Source of the DNA: a bacterium
Lineage (GTDB): Bacteria; Myxococcota_A; Bradymonadia; Bradymonadales; Bradymonadaceae
DNA: 64,000 bases
Assembly: GCA_030427705.1 (NCBI GenBank)
Contig: JAUIBR010000015.1
Location: 1 to 64,000, forward strand
Reading direction: 5' to 3'
The notes beneath the pieces are model-generated. The model was not told the origin of the DNA, ran no database searches, and saw nothing but the letters and a program-made list of their open reading frames with translations. The first letter of the stretch is position 1. Each line of letters opens with the position of its first letter. The translations under genes and the position numbers were made by a program. This document shows positions 48,740 through 57,380 of this stretch, piece after piece.

Positions 48740-49879
48740 TTAAGCCTCGAACTTCTGGGAGGCAGCAATGACTTTCGTTTGAGCGTCGTCGCTTAAGTCA
48801 AAATAGAATGGCAAACGCACCAATCGCTGGGTGACGTCTTCAGTCACTGGGCAGTCTCCCTCGCTGCCGCCAAACTGGCGGCCCATGTCCGAGAGATGCA
48901 GCGGCAGGTAGTGGAAGACCGTCTGAACACCGTTGGCTCGCATATGCTTGATGAACCCGTCCTGGGCTTCGGCGCTGGGCAGAAGCATGTAGAACATGTG
49001 GTAGGCCTGCTCGCATTCGTCCGGAATTGTTGGGAATTGCACACCAACCGAATCGCCCCAGTCATTGAGCTCGTCGCGATAGCGATGCCACACAGCTTTG
49101 CGTTTGGCCTGAATCGCGTCCGCAGCCTCAAGCTGCGCAGTGAGCGCGGCGGCGAGGATGTCGCTAATCAGGAAGCTCGAACCGACGTCCACCCAGGTGT
49201 ATTTGTCGACTTCGCCCCGGAAAAACCGCGATCGATTCGTGCCCTTTTCTCGAATAATCTCTGCACGCTGTTTGTAACGAGAATCGTTGATGAGCAGCGC
49301 GCCGCCCTCGCCGCAGCTGATATTCTTGGTCTCGTGGAAACTCTGAGTTGCCATGACCCCCAGGCTCCCCAACGGGCGGCCTTTGTAGGACCCAAAAAGT
49401 CCATGCGCGTTGTCCTCGATGACGGGCACGTCGTGCCGCTGCGCGACGTCCAGTATCGTATCCATTTCGCAAGCGACTCCAGCATAGTGAACAGGCACGA
49501 TCGCCTTAGTCTTCTCGGTGATCGTGGCTTCGAGTTGTGCCTCATCGAAGTTCAGCGTGTCGGGGCGTACGTCAATGAACACAGGTTTTGCGCCACGCAG
49601 GACATACGCATTTATCGTCGAAACGAATGTAAAGGAGGGCACGATAACTTCGTCGCCGGGTTCGATATCCAGGAGGATGGACGTCATCTCCAAAGCGTCA
49701 GTGCATGAGGTGGTCAACAGCACCTCTGGAGCGCCCGTAATCTGCTTGAGAATCGCAGCTGCCCGTTTGGTGAAAGCGCCATCACCGGACGTGTGCCAGT
49801 TATCGAAACATGCTTTGATGTTTTGCAGTTCAGTCCCAACCAGCGGGGGCCGATTGAATGGGATGACATCGTCTTTCAC
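48740..49879 (-). CDS. wecE: dTDP-4-amino-4,6-dideoxygalactose transaminase-like PLP enzyme
   Basis: 379 aa DegT/DnrJ/EryC1/StrS aminotransferase. I-P-F-N-R-P-P-L-V-G-T-E opening, T-T-S-C-T-D-A-L-E-M near residue 57, V-I-E-D-N-A-H-G-L (PLP-Asp), and Q-S-F-H-E-T-K-N-I-S-C-G-E-G-G-A (PLP-Lys). The SFHETKN form and length match WecE/RffA, which makes dTDP-Fuc4N from dTDP-4-keto-6-deoxyglucose. The start overlaps the stop of the HTTM protein gene by 4 bp. The sugar-nucleotide synthases (RmlA/RmlB) are not in the window. Confidence 0.9.
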   Translation of the reverse strand: MKDDVIPFNRPPLVGTELQNIKACFDNWHTSGDGAFTKRAAAILKQITGAPEVLLTTSCTDALEMTSILLDIEPGDEVIVPSFTFVSTINAYVLRGAKPVFIDVRPDTLNFDEAQLEATITEKTKAIVPVHYAGVACEMDTILDVAQRHDVPVIEDNAHGLFGSYKGRPLGSLGVMATQSFHETKNISCGEGGALLINDSRYKQRAEIIREKGTNRSRFFRGEVDKYTWVDVGSSFLISDILAAALTAQLEAADAIQAKRKAVWHRYRDELNDWGDSVGVQFPTIPDECEQAYHMFYMLLPSAEAQDGFIKHMRANGVQTVFHYLPLHLSDMGRQFGGSEGDCPVTEDVTQRLVRLPFYFDLSDDAQTKVIAASQKFEA

Positions 49880-51564
49880 TTAATAGCCTCGATATTGGCA
49901 ATGCGTGGGACAAAGTTGCGATTTCGCCAGAGCACCTCACCGCCGTCTTGCCACGGCTTTTCGATCTGCCGTGTGAGGAAGTCCTTTTCGAAGTCACCAG
50001 GGATGGCGATGCGTTTGACTTTGATTTTGAAATTCGCCCGGTTCAAATCCACATCATTTTGGTGTGCCCAAAACGCGGTGAAACTGCGGATGCCCCGTTC
50101 GAGTCTGAATTTATGGATGTTCGGACTATTCACGCGAAAGGTCCATTTAACCCAGTTTGGGCCGTAGTTATAATACCCGGGGCTCCCATCCTTGTTGATG
50201 ATAGGAAGCCACGTCTCTTTGCCGGATTCATCGACGTGCACAATCGCGATGATGTGATTGTATCCGCGGAAGTGGAAGTCCATAAACACCGGGTGCGGGG
50301 TAATTCCGAACAGGCATCGGGATAGCCAAACCATGTCATTGCTGATTTCGTGGAACACTCGCGATTCGTTTAGACCAAGCCACGTCTTTGCTTCCTTTCC
50401 AGCCGGAGTGAAGCTGGTTGCATTGATCTGAAAGACCAGAAACAGCGCCGTGACTGCGACAAGGAGGCCTTTTGAAAGTTGGTGGCTTCGGACTTCAGAT
50501 TCGGTGCGCAGACGTTCCTGAGTTGCGATATATCTCACAAACGGAAGTCCAACGAACCAACCCCAAAAAGGTAGGCTCCCTGCGGTCTCGAACGTGTCTA
50601 CGCTGTCTTCAGATTCCGTCCAATCCACAACAGACAGGAAGTCCAGCCCATCGATGAATGCCTTGGCACCCATGCTGACGTCGTCGTTGGGGTTGAAGGA
50701 CGCCGAAATTCGGCCATGTTTTTCCCGCCAGGTGTTGGCAAGTCTTGCCCACCAGGACGACGGTGCCATCAGCGTGTAGATGCCAACATAACCAAGACCG
50801 AACCAGGGGATCGGAAACGTCACGAAGATTCCGTAATGCAGTCCCATACCGATGAGCATCAGAAACGGGCGAACCCGCTTGGACCACATCAGAAAGATGA
50901 AACTCGTCTCAAAAACGAGCGTGAGGTAGCCCATGAATAACATTAGCCATTCTTGGTTTAGAAATGGCTGCAACCAATGGTTGTGGTTGATATGTGGGAT
51001 GCTCGCCGGGAACCAAACGCCCAGCCCTTTTGGCCAGAACCCGCTCGAAAACTTGTAGAAGATGGAGTCGAAGTAGACGACCGCAACTGCCAGCAGAATC
51101 GGCGTGATGTAACACCATCTGGGGACTTCGAAGTAGCCTTCAGGCAGCGCCGTTCCTGGCGCACGGTAGAGTTTACGAAATGAGTCTACGCTAAGTCGGC
51201 GTTCGACGGGCGCAATCAAGAGAAAGAAGCCGAGCGCCATGTCGACGTACATCATGTGATATTCGAACGATTGAATCGTCGCGAAGAATGCCAGCAACAT
51301 GCAGTAGTTGACGATTGCGGCGATTCGGGTCTGAAAACCGACGATGATGAACGCGACCGCAATGAACCAGGCGATAAGTGCCAGTCCAAAATCCTGCTCC
51401 CCCAGGAAAATGTAGGGGATGGGGTCGAACATCAACTTGCGGAAGTAGTAAAACTGTCCAACCTCTGCGAGAAGCGTCAGGCCGTAGAGGACTCGAAACA
51501 CTGCTAGCCCCGTGGCGTCAACGGGTGTGTTCAAGTAGCGCAGAATTCGATCAAGCAAGTTCAT
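49876..51564 (-). CDS. HTTM-domain (vitamin-K-dependent gamma-carboxylase-like) membrane protein
   Basis: 562 aa. Many membrane helices in the first 330 residues with HTTM-type features: L-A-V-F-R-V-L-Y-G, F-E-Y-H-M-M-Y-V-D, W-P-K-G-L-G-V-W-F, and G-L-H-Y-G-I-F-V-T-F. An extracytoplasmic C-terminal domain follows (D-F-H-F-R-G-Y-N-H, W-V-K-W-T-F-R-V, F-T-A-F-W-A-H-Q-N). Bacterial HTTM proteins are of unknown chemistry and have no demonstrated gamma-carboxylase role. First gene of the operon with the transaminase and flippase-like genes, so it may act on the same lipid or glycan. ATG at 51564 preferred over a TTG two codons upstream. Confidence 0.82.
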   Translation of the reverse strand: MNLLDRILRYLNTPVDATGLAVFRVLYGLTLLAEVGQFYYFRKLMFDPIPYIFLGEQDFGLALIAWFIAVAFIIVGFQTRIAAIVNYCMLLAFFATIQSFEYHMMYVDMALGFFLLIAPVERRLSVDSFRKLYRAPGTALPEGYFEVPRWCYITPILLAVAVVYFDSIFYKFSSGFWPKGLGVWFPASIPHINHNHWLQPFLNQEWLMLFMGYLTLVFETSFIFLMWSKRVRPFLMLIGMGLHYGIFVTFPIPWFGLGYVGIYTLMAPSSWWARLANTWREKHGRISASFNPNDDVSMGAKAFIDGLDFLSVVDWTESEDSVDTFETAGSLPFWGWFVGLPFVRYIATQERLRTESEVRSHQLSKGLLVAVTALFLVFQINATSFTPAGKEAKTWLGLNESRVFHEISNDMVWLSRCLFGITPHPVFMDFHFRGYNHIIAIVHVDESGKETWLPIINKDGSPGYYNYGPNWVKWTFRVNSPNIHKFRLERGIRSFTAFWAHQNDVDLNRANFKIKVKRIAIPGDFEKDFLTRQIEKPWQDGGEVLWRNRNFVPRIANIEAIK

Positions 51565-51682
51565 GGTCAATCGGGATCAATTGAAGCAAGATGGAGTTGA
51601 TATATCGCAGTCCAACGAATTATTGAATGGCAGGGCTGTTTTTTTGCGTGTCTTGTCGACCTTATCGAATTTTGTGTGAACG

Positions 51683-52801
51683 ATGACTGAGTCCTTGTCA
51701 GGTAAGCGAATCGCCGTGATTGGTGCCGGGTATCTGCAGCTTCCCTTGGTGTTGAAGGCAAATCAACTCGGGGTCGAAACGTATTGCTTTGCTTACGAAG
51801 AGGGCGCGGTGTGTCGAGAACACTGCACAGAGTTCTTTCCGATATCCATCGTTGAGGTGGAGCCGATCGTCGAACAATGCCGAAAATTGGCAATTGATGG
51901 TGTGACATCGATTGCGTCCGACGTTGCTGTCCCGACGATGGCTCGAGTCGCGGCTGAGCTCGGCTTGATTGGCAACTCGATCGAATCGGCACATTTGTGC
52001 ACGCACAAACTGGCGATGAAGCGACGATTGCGTGCCCAAGGACTGCCCGTAGCAGACTTCTGGGACGAACAAACTGCAGCATCGGCCTCTGGGTTTCCTT
52101 TGGTCGTCAAACCGGTGGACCGCTCCGGTAGCGCCGCAGTTAGGCTTGTGCGCAATCAGGCAGAGTTGGATGAAGCCATCGAAAATGCAAAGGCGACTTC
52201 ACTGAGCGGCGAGTGCATCATCGAGGCATTCGTGACTGCCAGTGAGATTAGCGTGGAGTCGATGTCCGTTGATGGTCATCACGAAGTGTTGGCAATCACC
52301 GACAAAGTTATCTCCGGCCCCCCATCGTTCGTGGAACTCGAGCACCATCAACCGACTCAACTACCTGAAGCCATGAAATCAAGGGTTGAAGTGCTAACGA
52401 AGGCCGCACTGGATGCTCTCGAGGTCACGACCGGCGCCGCTCACACAGAGTTTCTACTGACCTCCGACGGGGAGGTTTTAGTCACCGAGCTTGGCGCACG
52501 AATGGGCGGTGACTTCATTGGCTCTCATCTGGTTCAGCTCTCAACCGGGTATGACTTTCTGCAAGCAGTAATCGAAGCATCATTGGGTGCCGACGTGACC
52601 GCACAGATCGGCGAAACGGCGTGTTCAGGCGTTCTCTTTGCCAGCGCGGAAGGTGAGATAGAATTGGACAACATCCCGAAGAGCGCGATCGTAGAGCAAA
52701 AGACGACTGGTGAACGAAAATCCACGCTTGGACGCAGCGGGGACCGCCATGGATATCTTATCTATCAACACTCTCACAGACTGACGCGAGGCACGCCATG
52801 A
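51683..52801 (+). CDS. ATP-grasp ligase
   Basis: 372 aa. PurK/carbamoyl-phosphate-synthase-type ATP-grasp: an N-terminal Rossmann-like preATP domain (I-A-V-I-G-A-G-Y-L-Q-L-P) and A-M-K-R-R-L-R-A-Q-G-L-P-V-A. ATP-binding strands P-L-V-V-K-P-V-D-R-S-G-S and G-E-C-I-I-E-A-F follow. The metal-binding end is V-L-V-T-E-L-G-A-R-M-G-G-D-F. It catalyses ATP-dependent carboxylate-amine (or -thiol) ligation. Overlap (ATGA) with the glycosyltransferase gene suggests ligation of an amino acid or other acid to an amino sugar or lipid-linked intermediate; this is inference. Confidence 0.87.
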   Translation: MTESLSGKRIAVIGAGYLQLPLVLKANQLGVETYCFAYEEGAVCREHCTEFFPISIVEVEPIVEQCRKLAIDGVTSIASDVAVPTMARVAAELGLIGNSIESAHLCTHKLAMKRRLRAQGLPVADFWDEQTAASASGFPLVVKPVDRSGSAAVRLVRNQAELDEAIENAKATSLSGECIIEAFVTASEISVESMSVDGHHEVLAITDKVISGPPSFVELEHHQPTQLPEAMKSRVEVLTKAALDALEVTTGAAHTEFLLTSDGEVLVTELGARMGGDFIGSHLVQLSTGYDFLQAVIEASLGADVTAQIGETACSGVLFASAEGEIELDNIPKSAIVEQKTTGERKSTLGRSGDRHGYLIYQHSHRLTRGTP

Positions 52802-53757
52802 GCCGACCAGATCTATCGCTGATCGTCGCGCTGTACTTCGAGGAAGAGTGTGTTGAGGAATTCGTAAAACAGATTCGGGCGAATCTCGATGACGAGGACA
52901 TCACATACGAGATTGTGTTCACCGATGACGGCAGCAAAGACCGCACAATCGAGTTGGTCAACGCCATGGCTGCTGAAGACGACCGCATCAAACTTGTTCA
53001 GCTGGGCCGAAACTACGGCAAGGAAATCGCGGTCACAGCCGGCATCGAGCATGCGTCTGGGCGATTCATGTTGATGATGGATGTCGACCTGCAAGACCCC
53101 CCTGACCGAATCATGGACTTCTATCGGAAGATTCAAGAGGGGGACGGATACGACCTGGTGTTTGGGATTCGCGAGGAACGATCAGACTCAATCTTGAATC
53201 GTATGTTCTCGGCTTCATTCTGGTGGACGTTAAACACGATGACGGGATTGCAGATACCGGTTGGTGTCGCTGTCATGCGAATCTTCAATCGCCGCTTTGC
53301 CAAAGAGTTTCTGAAGAACAAGGAGCGCATTCGATTCATCGAAGGCCTCTTCATGTACGTAGGAATGCGGCAAGCAACGATGCCAGTTGAGAATCGCGAA
53401 CGATTTGCCGGCTCGTCGAAGTTCAACGCACGTCGTAAATTCAAACTCGCCACAAACGCCATCCTCGCGTTCAGCGACCGCCCTCTCGAAATGACGACCA
53501 GTTTGGGGCTCTTCATGCTGATCGCGACAACCTGCTTGTCGGCGTTCTACCTAGGTCGCCAACTCATTTTTGGAATGGGGATGGCGGGCTGGACATCAAC
53601 CACACTCTTCATTCTATTTACCGCCAGCATTCAAATCTTATTGCTTGGAATCATCGGAATGTACGTGGGTCGAATCTACACAGAAGTGAAAGCACGACAC
53701 CTCTACACGGTCCAACGTTGGGTGAATTTGCCGCAGGACGACGAGGAAGAAGAATGA
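52798..53757 (+). CDS. Polyprenyl-phosphate glycosyltransferase, GT2 (ArnC/GtrB/DPM1-like)
   Basis: 319 aa. GT-A domain: L-S-L-I-V-A-L-Y-F-E-E, V-F-T-D-D-G-S-K-D-R-T, D-V-D-L-Q-D-P-P (metal/nucleotide site), R-F-A-G-S-S-K-F-N. Two C-terminal membrane helices (about 233-255 and 268-292) are typical of ArnC/GtrB. It transfers a sugar from a nucleotide donor to undecaprenyl phosphate on the cytoplasmic face. In the context of a WecE-type transaminase and an ArnE/F-like protein, the sugar may be an amino-dideoxyhexose. 4-bp overlaps with both neighbours. Confidence 0.9.
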   Translation: MSRPDLSLIVALYFEEECVEEFVKQIRANLDDEDITYEIVFTDDGSKDRTIELVNAMAAEDDRIKLVQLGRNYGKEIAVTAGIEHASGRFMLMMDVDLQDPPDRIMDFYRKIQEGDGYDLVFGIREERSDSILNRMFSASFWWTLNTMTGLQIPVGVAVMRIFNRRFAKEFLKNKERIRFIEGLFMYVGMRQATMPVENRERFAGSSKFNARRKFKLATNAILAFSDRPLEMTTSLGLFMLIATTCLSAFYLGRQLIFGMGMAGWTSTTLFILFTASIQILLLGIIGMYVGRIYTEVKARHLYTVQRWVNLPQDDEEEE

Positions 53758-54386
53758 CATCCCCAACGCGCGTGGCAATCTTGGGGGCAGGTGATCTTGG
53801 GCAAGCACTCGCACGCTATCTGGAAGTGATTGACGATCTGGAGTTGGTCGGCTTCTTGGATGATTACTGCATCGGGGAGTCACGTGGTGGCTTTGAAGTT
53901 ATCGATGGGATTCAACACGCCCAAGAAGTTCACGACCGCGGACAATTCGACGCACTTGTCATGGGTATTGGCTATAATCACCTGGACACGCGGAAAGCGC
54001 TCTTTGAACGATTCAGCGACGTTGGCTTCGCCTCGGTTGTGCATCCGTCAGCATACATCGATCCGCACGCCATCATTGAGCCGGGCGCGATCATCTACCC
54101 AGGATGCATCATCGACCAGCGAGCTCGAGTTTGCCAAAACTCGCTGCTGAACATCGGTTGTGTTGTGGCACACGATACAACCATCGGACCGCATACTTTC
54201 TTGGGTCCGGGCGTAGAGTTGTCTGGGTTCATTTCGATTGGTGAGCGTTGTTTTATCGGGGTTGGAACCACCGTCATCGATAACGTCACGATTGCCGATA
54301 AAGTTCAGACAGGCGGCGGAACGGTTGTGATTTCGGATCTGGACCCTGGTCTTTGGGTCGGAAACCCCGCCCGAAAAGTGCGTTAG
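53754..54386 (+). CDS. PglD/NeuD-like sugar N-acyltransferase
   Basis: 210 aa. N-terminal Rossmann-like UDP/dTDP-sugar domain (V-A-I-L-G-A-G-D-L-G-Q, residues about 6-16) and left-handed beta-helix hexapeptides (A-Y-I-D-P-H-A-I-I-E-P-G-A-I-I-Y-P-G). The candidate catalytic His lies in C-V-V-A-H-D-T. PglD-type enzymes N-acetylate the 4-amino group of 4-amino-4,6-dideoxy sugars, the product of a WecE/PglE-type transaminase, which is encoded in the divergent operon. ATGA overlap with the glycosyltransferase gene. Confidence 0.88.
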   Translation: MTSPTRVAILGAGDLGQALARYLEVIDDLELVGFLDDYCIGESRGGFEVIDGIQHAQEVHDRGQFDALVMGIGYNHLDTRKALFERFSDVGFASVVHPSAYIDPHAIIEPGAIIYPGCIIDQRARVCQNSLLNIGCVVAHDTTIGPHTFLGPGVELSGFISIGERCFIGVGTTVIDNVTIADKVQTGGGTVVISDLDPGLWVGNPARKVR

Positions 54387-54432
54387 CTGATCGCATTTCT
54401 CCCTCCAAAACTTGAGACATAGTCTTACGAAA

Positions 54433-54450
54433 CCCTCAGATTCCTGAGGG
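54433..54450 (+). terminator. Hairpin after the acyltransferase operon
   Basis: CCCTCAG-ATTC-CTGAGGG, a perfect 7-bp stem 46 bp after the stop at 54386. No U-tract follows, so intrinsic termination is uncertain. Confidence 0.3.
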
Positions 54451-54533
54451 CGTTCACAGTGGCGATTCCCCGAAACCCGCACCTGTCCTTGTTCACATTG
54501 TCCTACATGTAGTTGGGCGCGACTTTTGCAAAA

Positions 54534-54547
54534 CATACGACCGTATG
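54534..54547. promoter_or_regulatory. Palindrome, candidate TetR-type operator before the DUF1592 operon
   Basis: CATACG-AC-CGTATG, perfect arms with a 2-nt centre, within AAACATACGACCGTATGAAT. This resembles AcrR/TetR-family operators. It is about 90 bp upstream of the lipoprotein gene at 54637. The regulator is not identified. Confidence 0.35.
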
Positions 54548-54636
54548 AATGAAAAGATGCCGGTGGCGTATTTGTGGTCTTCGTCGCAGTGGATTCTGAT
54601 ACACTCGCAGGCACTTAGATGAATAGGGAGCGTTCG

Positions 54637-57378
54637 ATGACGCGAAAATTTCTCGCAGTTCTGCTGTTGTCTGCAGTGGGCGTCGGGTGCACTGGCGAAT
54701 TCTCATTGGATGGGATGGGGCCAGACACCAGGACCGACCAGGGCACGCAGCCTGATTCAGGCGTGGATATGGGAGCCGATGTTTCGGTGCCCGATCTGGG
54801 CGGTGACGCTGGAGGCGACGCTGGGTGGACGCAATGCGAAACGCCCGAGGCAGTCTTTCAATCAAAGACGTGGCCTGAGGCTGGCCGCATGGTCTGTGCA
54901 GGGTGTCACCTCGCTGGCGGTGTCGCCCAAAACCAGGGCTCGACGTTCTTGCTGAAGGGTGAGCAGTCCATCACGTCGGAGGGACTGACGCTCGATGAGT
55001 TCTACGCCTACAACTTAGGGCAATTCAGAGAACACTCTGATGACGTCGGCGGTGTTCCAAAGTTCGTGTCGAAAGCGCTAGGCGTCGATCATGGTGGTGG
55101 TGCAGTGGCTCCGATGAACTCGGATGCGTATCAATCCCTCGAGGCGTTGGTGACGGCATTCGAGACCGAAGGCAGCACCGAGTGCGTTGAACCACCCGAC
55201 ATTGACCCTCTTGCCGACCTGCTACTGATGACGCCGCAGGAGACCCTGCGCAAGGCCACGCTACAGATGGCCGGTCGACTGCCGACACAGGCCGAGTTGG
55301 ACCAGCTTGAAGGCCTCGAAGAAGCAGAAGCGATGCAGGCCTTGGACGGTATTCTCATGTCTGTCATGCAGGGCCAGAACTTCCATGAATGGCTCAAATA
55401 CACGTGGAACGAGATTTTCCGTTTCCGTGGATTGTGGGAGCTCGACGTGACGTTCGACTTCATGGTTGTGCCACAACAGGATTTCGGTACGCGGACCTGG
55501 GGTTTCATCGGCCGCAATAACCTTCTATGCGACACCCTGTGGGAGAATGAGCCGGTCTGGGACCGTTTTGGTTACGCGAGCATCGCGGAGTGCGATAACA
55601 ACCTCTTCGGCCGCGACTACATGGGCGACCGAGTGGCTTGGAGCCTCATCGAAGGCCCGCTGGAGCTAGTCGCCCACATCATCGAGAGCGACCGGCCGTT
55701 CACCGAGATTCTGACAACCGAAACGGTCATGATGAACTACTACTCATCGATCGTTTACTTCGGGTCAGCAAAGGCCAACAACAACCCCTACGTCGCGCAG
55801 TACATGAGCGAGGTAGATATGGATACGGTCGAGCATCCAGCGGGTTCCACGCTTCAATCGGTGACGATTCCTGAGTTGCATGAGTTCCGTCCGATGAATT
55901 CGATGAAGCGCAGCCGGCGCTTCCGACCGGACCCGCAGGTCAATGAGATCTTTTACGAATATCACGCCGCCGCCGAATGGCCACGTGCTGGACTCTTGAC
56001 TGACCAGCTGTATCTGACGCGCTACCCGACGACCGATACCAACGTGAATCGACACCGTACTTGGGCATTCTTCAACCAATTCCTGGGTGTCGATATCCTC
56101 GCGCTCGCCGACCGACGCGGAGACCCTGCTGAGGCTGAGCTCGGCTCGGACCAGCCTGTGATCGACGATCCAAACTGCAACGTTTGCCATAATGTGATGG
56201 ACCCGGTGGCCGGCTTGTTCCAAGACTTCGGAATCGAAGCGCGGTGGCTTCCAAATGCGCAGTGGCCTCCACGCGACCAGCCACCCATGTTGGGACCCGG
56301 AATCTCGATTATCGGTCCAAACCCGGGCGCCGCGTATGACCCGACTCAGACGAACTTGGCGCCGCTTCAGTGGCTCGGCGCACAAACGATTCAAGACCCT
56401 CGATTTGCCTCACGCATGATTCGACACGCGTTCCTGCAGGTCACAGGACATGAGCCGATGGAGCCTCCAACCGACCTTGATAGTGCCGGTTGGCGAGGTC
56501 GAGTTAAGGCGTACGAAGTCGAAACGCAGTTCATCAATGCACTGCGCATGGGCTTCGTCGACAACAACTACGACATGAAGTGGGTCTACCGCGAAATCGT
56601 CAAATCGCCATGGTACCGCGCGAAGAACATCGCTACCCCCGAAGTCATTGAAAGCCCCGATCGATTGGCGGGGATCTCGAACTTTGGTGAGCAGGACAAA
56701 CTGCTGACGCCGTTCGAGATGCACCGCAAGATTGAGGCTGTGCTTGGACGACCATGGGCAAAACGGGCGTACGCGATGCGTGGCAATAACCTCAACGTCA
56801 TCGATGAGAACGCGGTCGAGAATGACTTCCTTCTTCGATTCAACTCGGAGAACGACTTCCGGTTCATCGACTCGATCTACCGAGACATGTACGGGGGCAT
56901 CGACCACTTCAACAACACGAGCCGACTGACGCTACCGAGTAGCGTCATGGCGGCCGTCGGTCGCCGTGTGGCTAGCGAATTCGCGTGTGCAACGGTCGCT
57001 CAAGACTTCGCGCTTCAGCCTCGAAACCGGGTGTTCTTCGGAGCAGTCCAAGCGGATTCCTCGACCGACTTGAACCCAACAGCCAACCGTCAGACCTTGA
57101 TTCGTTTGCACGAGCGCATGTTGGGAGTCACACCAGACGAGGCACAGATAACTGCGGCCCTTGCCTTGTTTGACCAGGTTCGGACTCAAGGCCAAACCGC
57201 CATCGCCGAAGGACGTGCGGTTGCCGATTTGCCGCCGCATTGTCAGGCGCTCGAAATCGAAAACGGCCAACAAGGCGCCTTCACCGCAATCTCGCAGGAC
57301 CCAACGTATTCGGTCCGCGCGTGGATGGCGGTCGTAGCGTACGTGGCGATGGACCCAGAATTTATCTACAGGTGGTAA
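54637..57378 (+). CDS. DUF1592/DUF1588-family secreted heme-binding lipoprotein
   Basis: 913 aa. ATG at 54637 with GGGAG seven bases upstream. Lipobox A-V-G-V-G-C and a (D-M-G, D-A-G)-rich spacer. Heme-c motif C-A-G-C-H at 87-91 and a second C-N-V-C-H-N-V-M-D-P near residue 515, the DUF1588 type motif. Between lie DUF1592-like blocks (L-R-K-A-T-L-Q-M-A-G-R-L-P-T, W-L-K-Y-T-W-N-E-I-F). Family members in Planctomycetes and Myxococcota pair with DUF1501/DUF1552 Tat proteins, as here. Their role in outer-surface redox or polymer degradation is unproven. Confidence 0.85.
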   Translation: MTRKFLAVLLLSAVGVGCTGEFSLDGMGPDTRTDQGTQPDSGVDMGADVSVPDLGGDAGGDAGWTQCETPEAVFQSKTWPEAGRMVCAGCHLAGGVAQNQGSTFLLKGEQSITSEGLTLDEFYAYNLGQFREHSDDVGGVPKFVSKALGVDHGGGAVAPMNSDAYQSLEALVTAFETEGSTECVEPPDIDPLADLLLMTPQETLRKATLQMAGRLPTQAELDQLEGLEEAEAMQALDGILMSVMQGQNFHEWLKYTWNEIFRFRGLWELDVTFDFMVVPQQDFGTRTWGFIGRNNLLCDTLWENEPVWDRFGYASIAECDNNLFGRDYMGDRVAWSLIEGPLELVAHIIESDRPFTEILTTETVMMNYYSSIVYFGSAKANNNPYVAQYMSEVDMDTVEHPAGSTLQSVTIPELHEFRPMNSMKRSRRFRPDPQVNEIFYEYHAAAEWPRAGLLTDQLYLTRYPTTDTNVNRHRTWAFFNQFLGVDILALADRRGDPAEAELGSDQPVIDDPNCNVCHNVMDPVAGLFQDFGIEARWLPNAQWPPRDQPPMLGPGISIIGPNPGAAYDPTQTNLAPLQWLGAQTIQDPRFASRMIRHAFLQVTGHEPMEPPTDLDSAGWRGRVKAYEVETQFINALRMGFVDNNYDMKWVYREIVKSPWYRAKNIATPEVIESPDRLAGISNFGEQDKLLTPFEMHRKIEAVLGRPWAKRAYAMRGNNLNVIDENAVENDFLLRFNSENDFRFIDSIYRDMYGGIDHFNNTSRLTLPSSVMAAVGRRVASEFACATVAQDFALQPRNRVFFGAVQADSSTDLNPTANRQTLIRLHERMLGVTPDEAQITAALALFDQVRTQGQTAIAEGRAVADLPPHCQALEIENGQQGAFTAISQDPTYSVRAWMAVVAYVAMDPEFIYRW

Positions 57379-57380
57379 CC

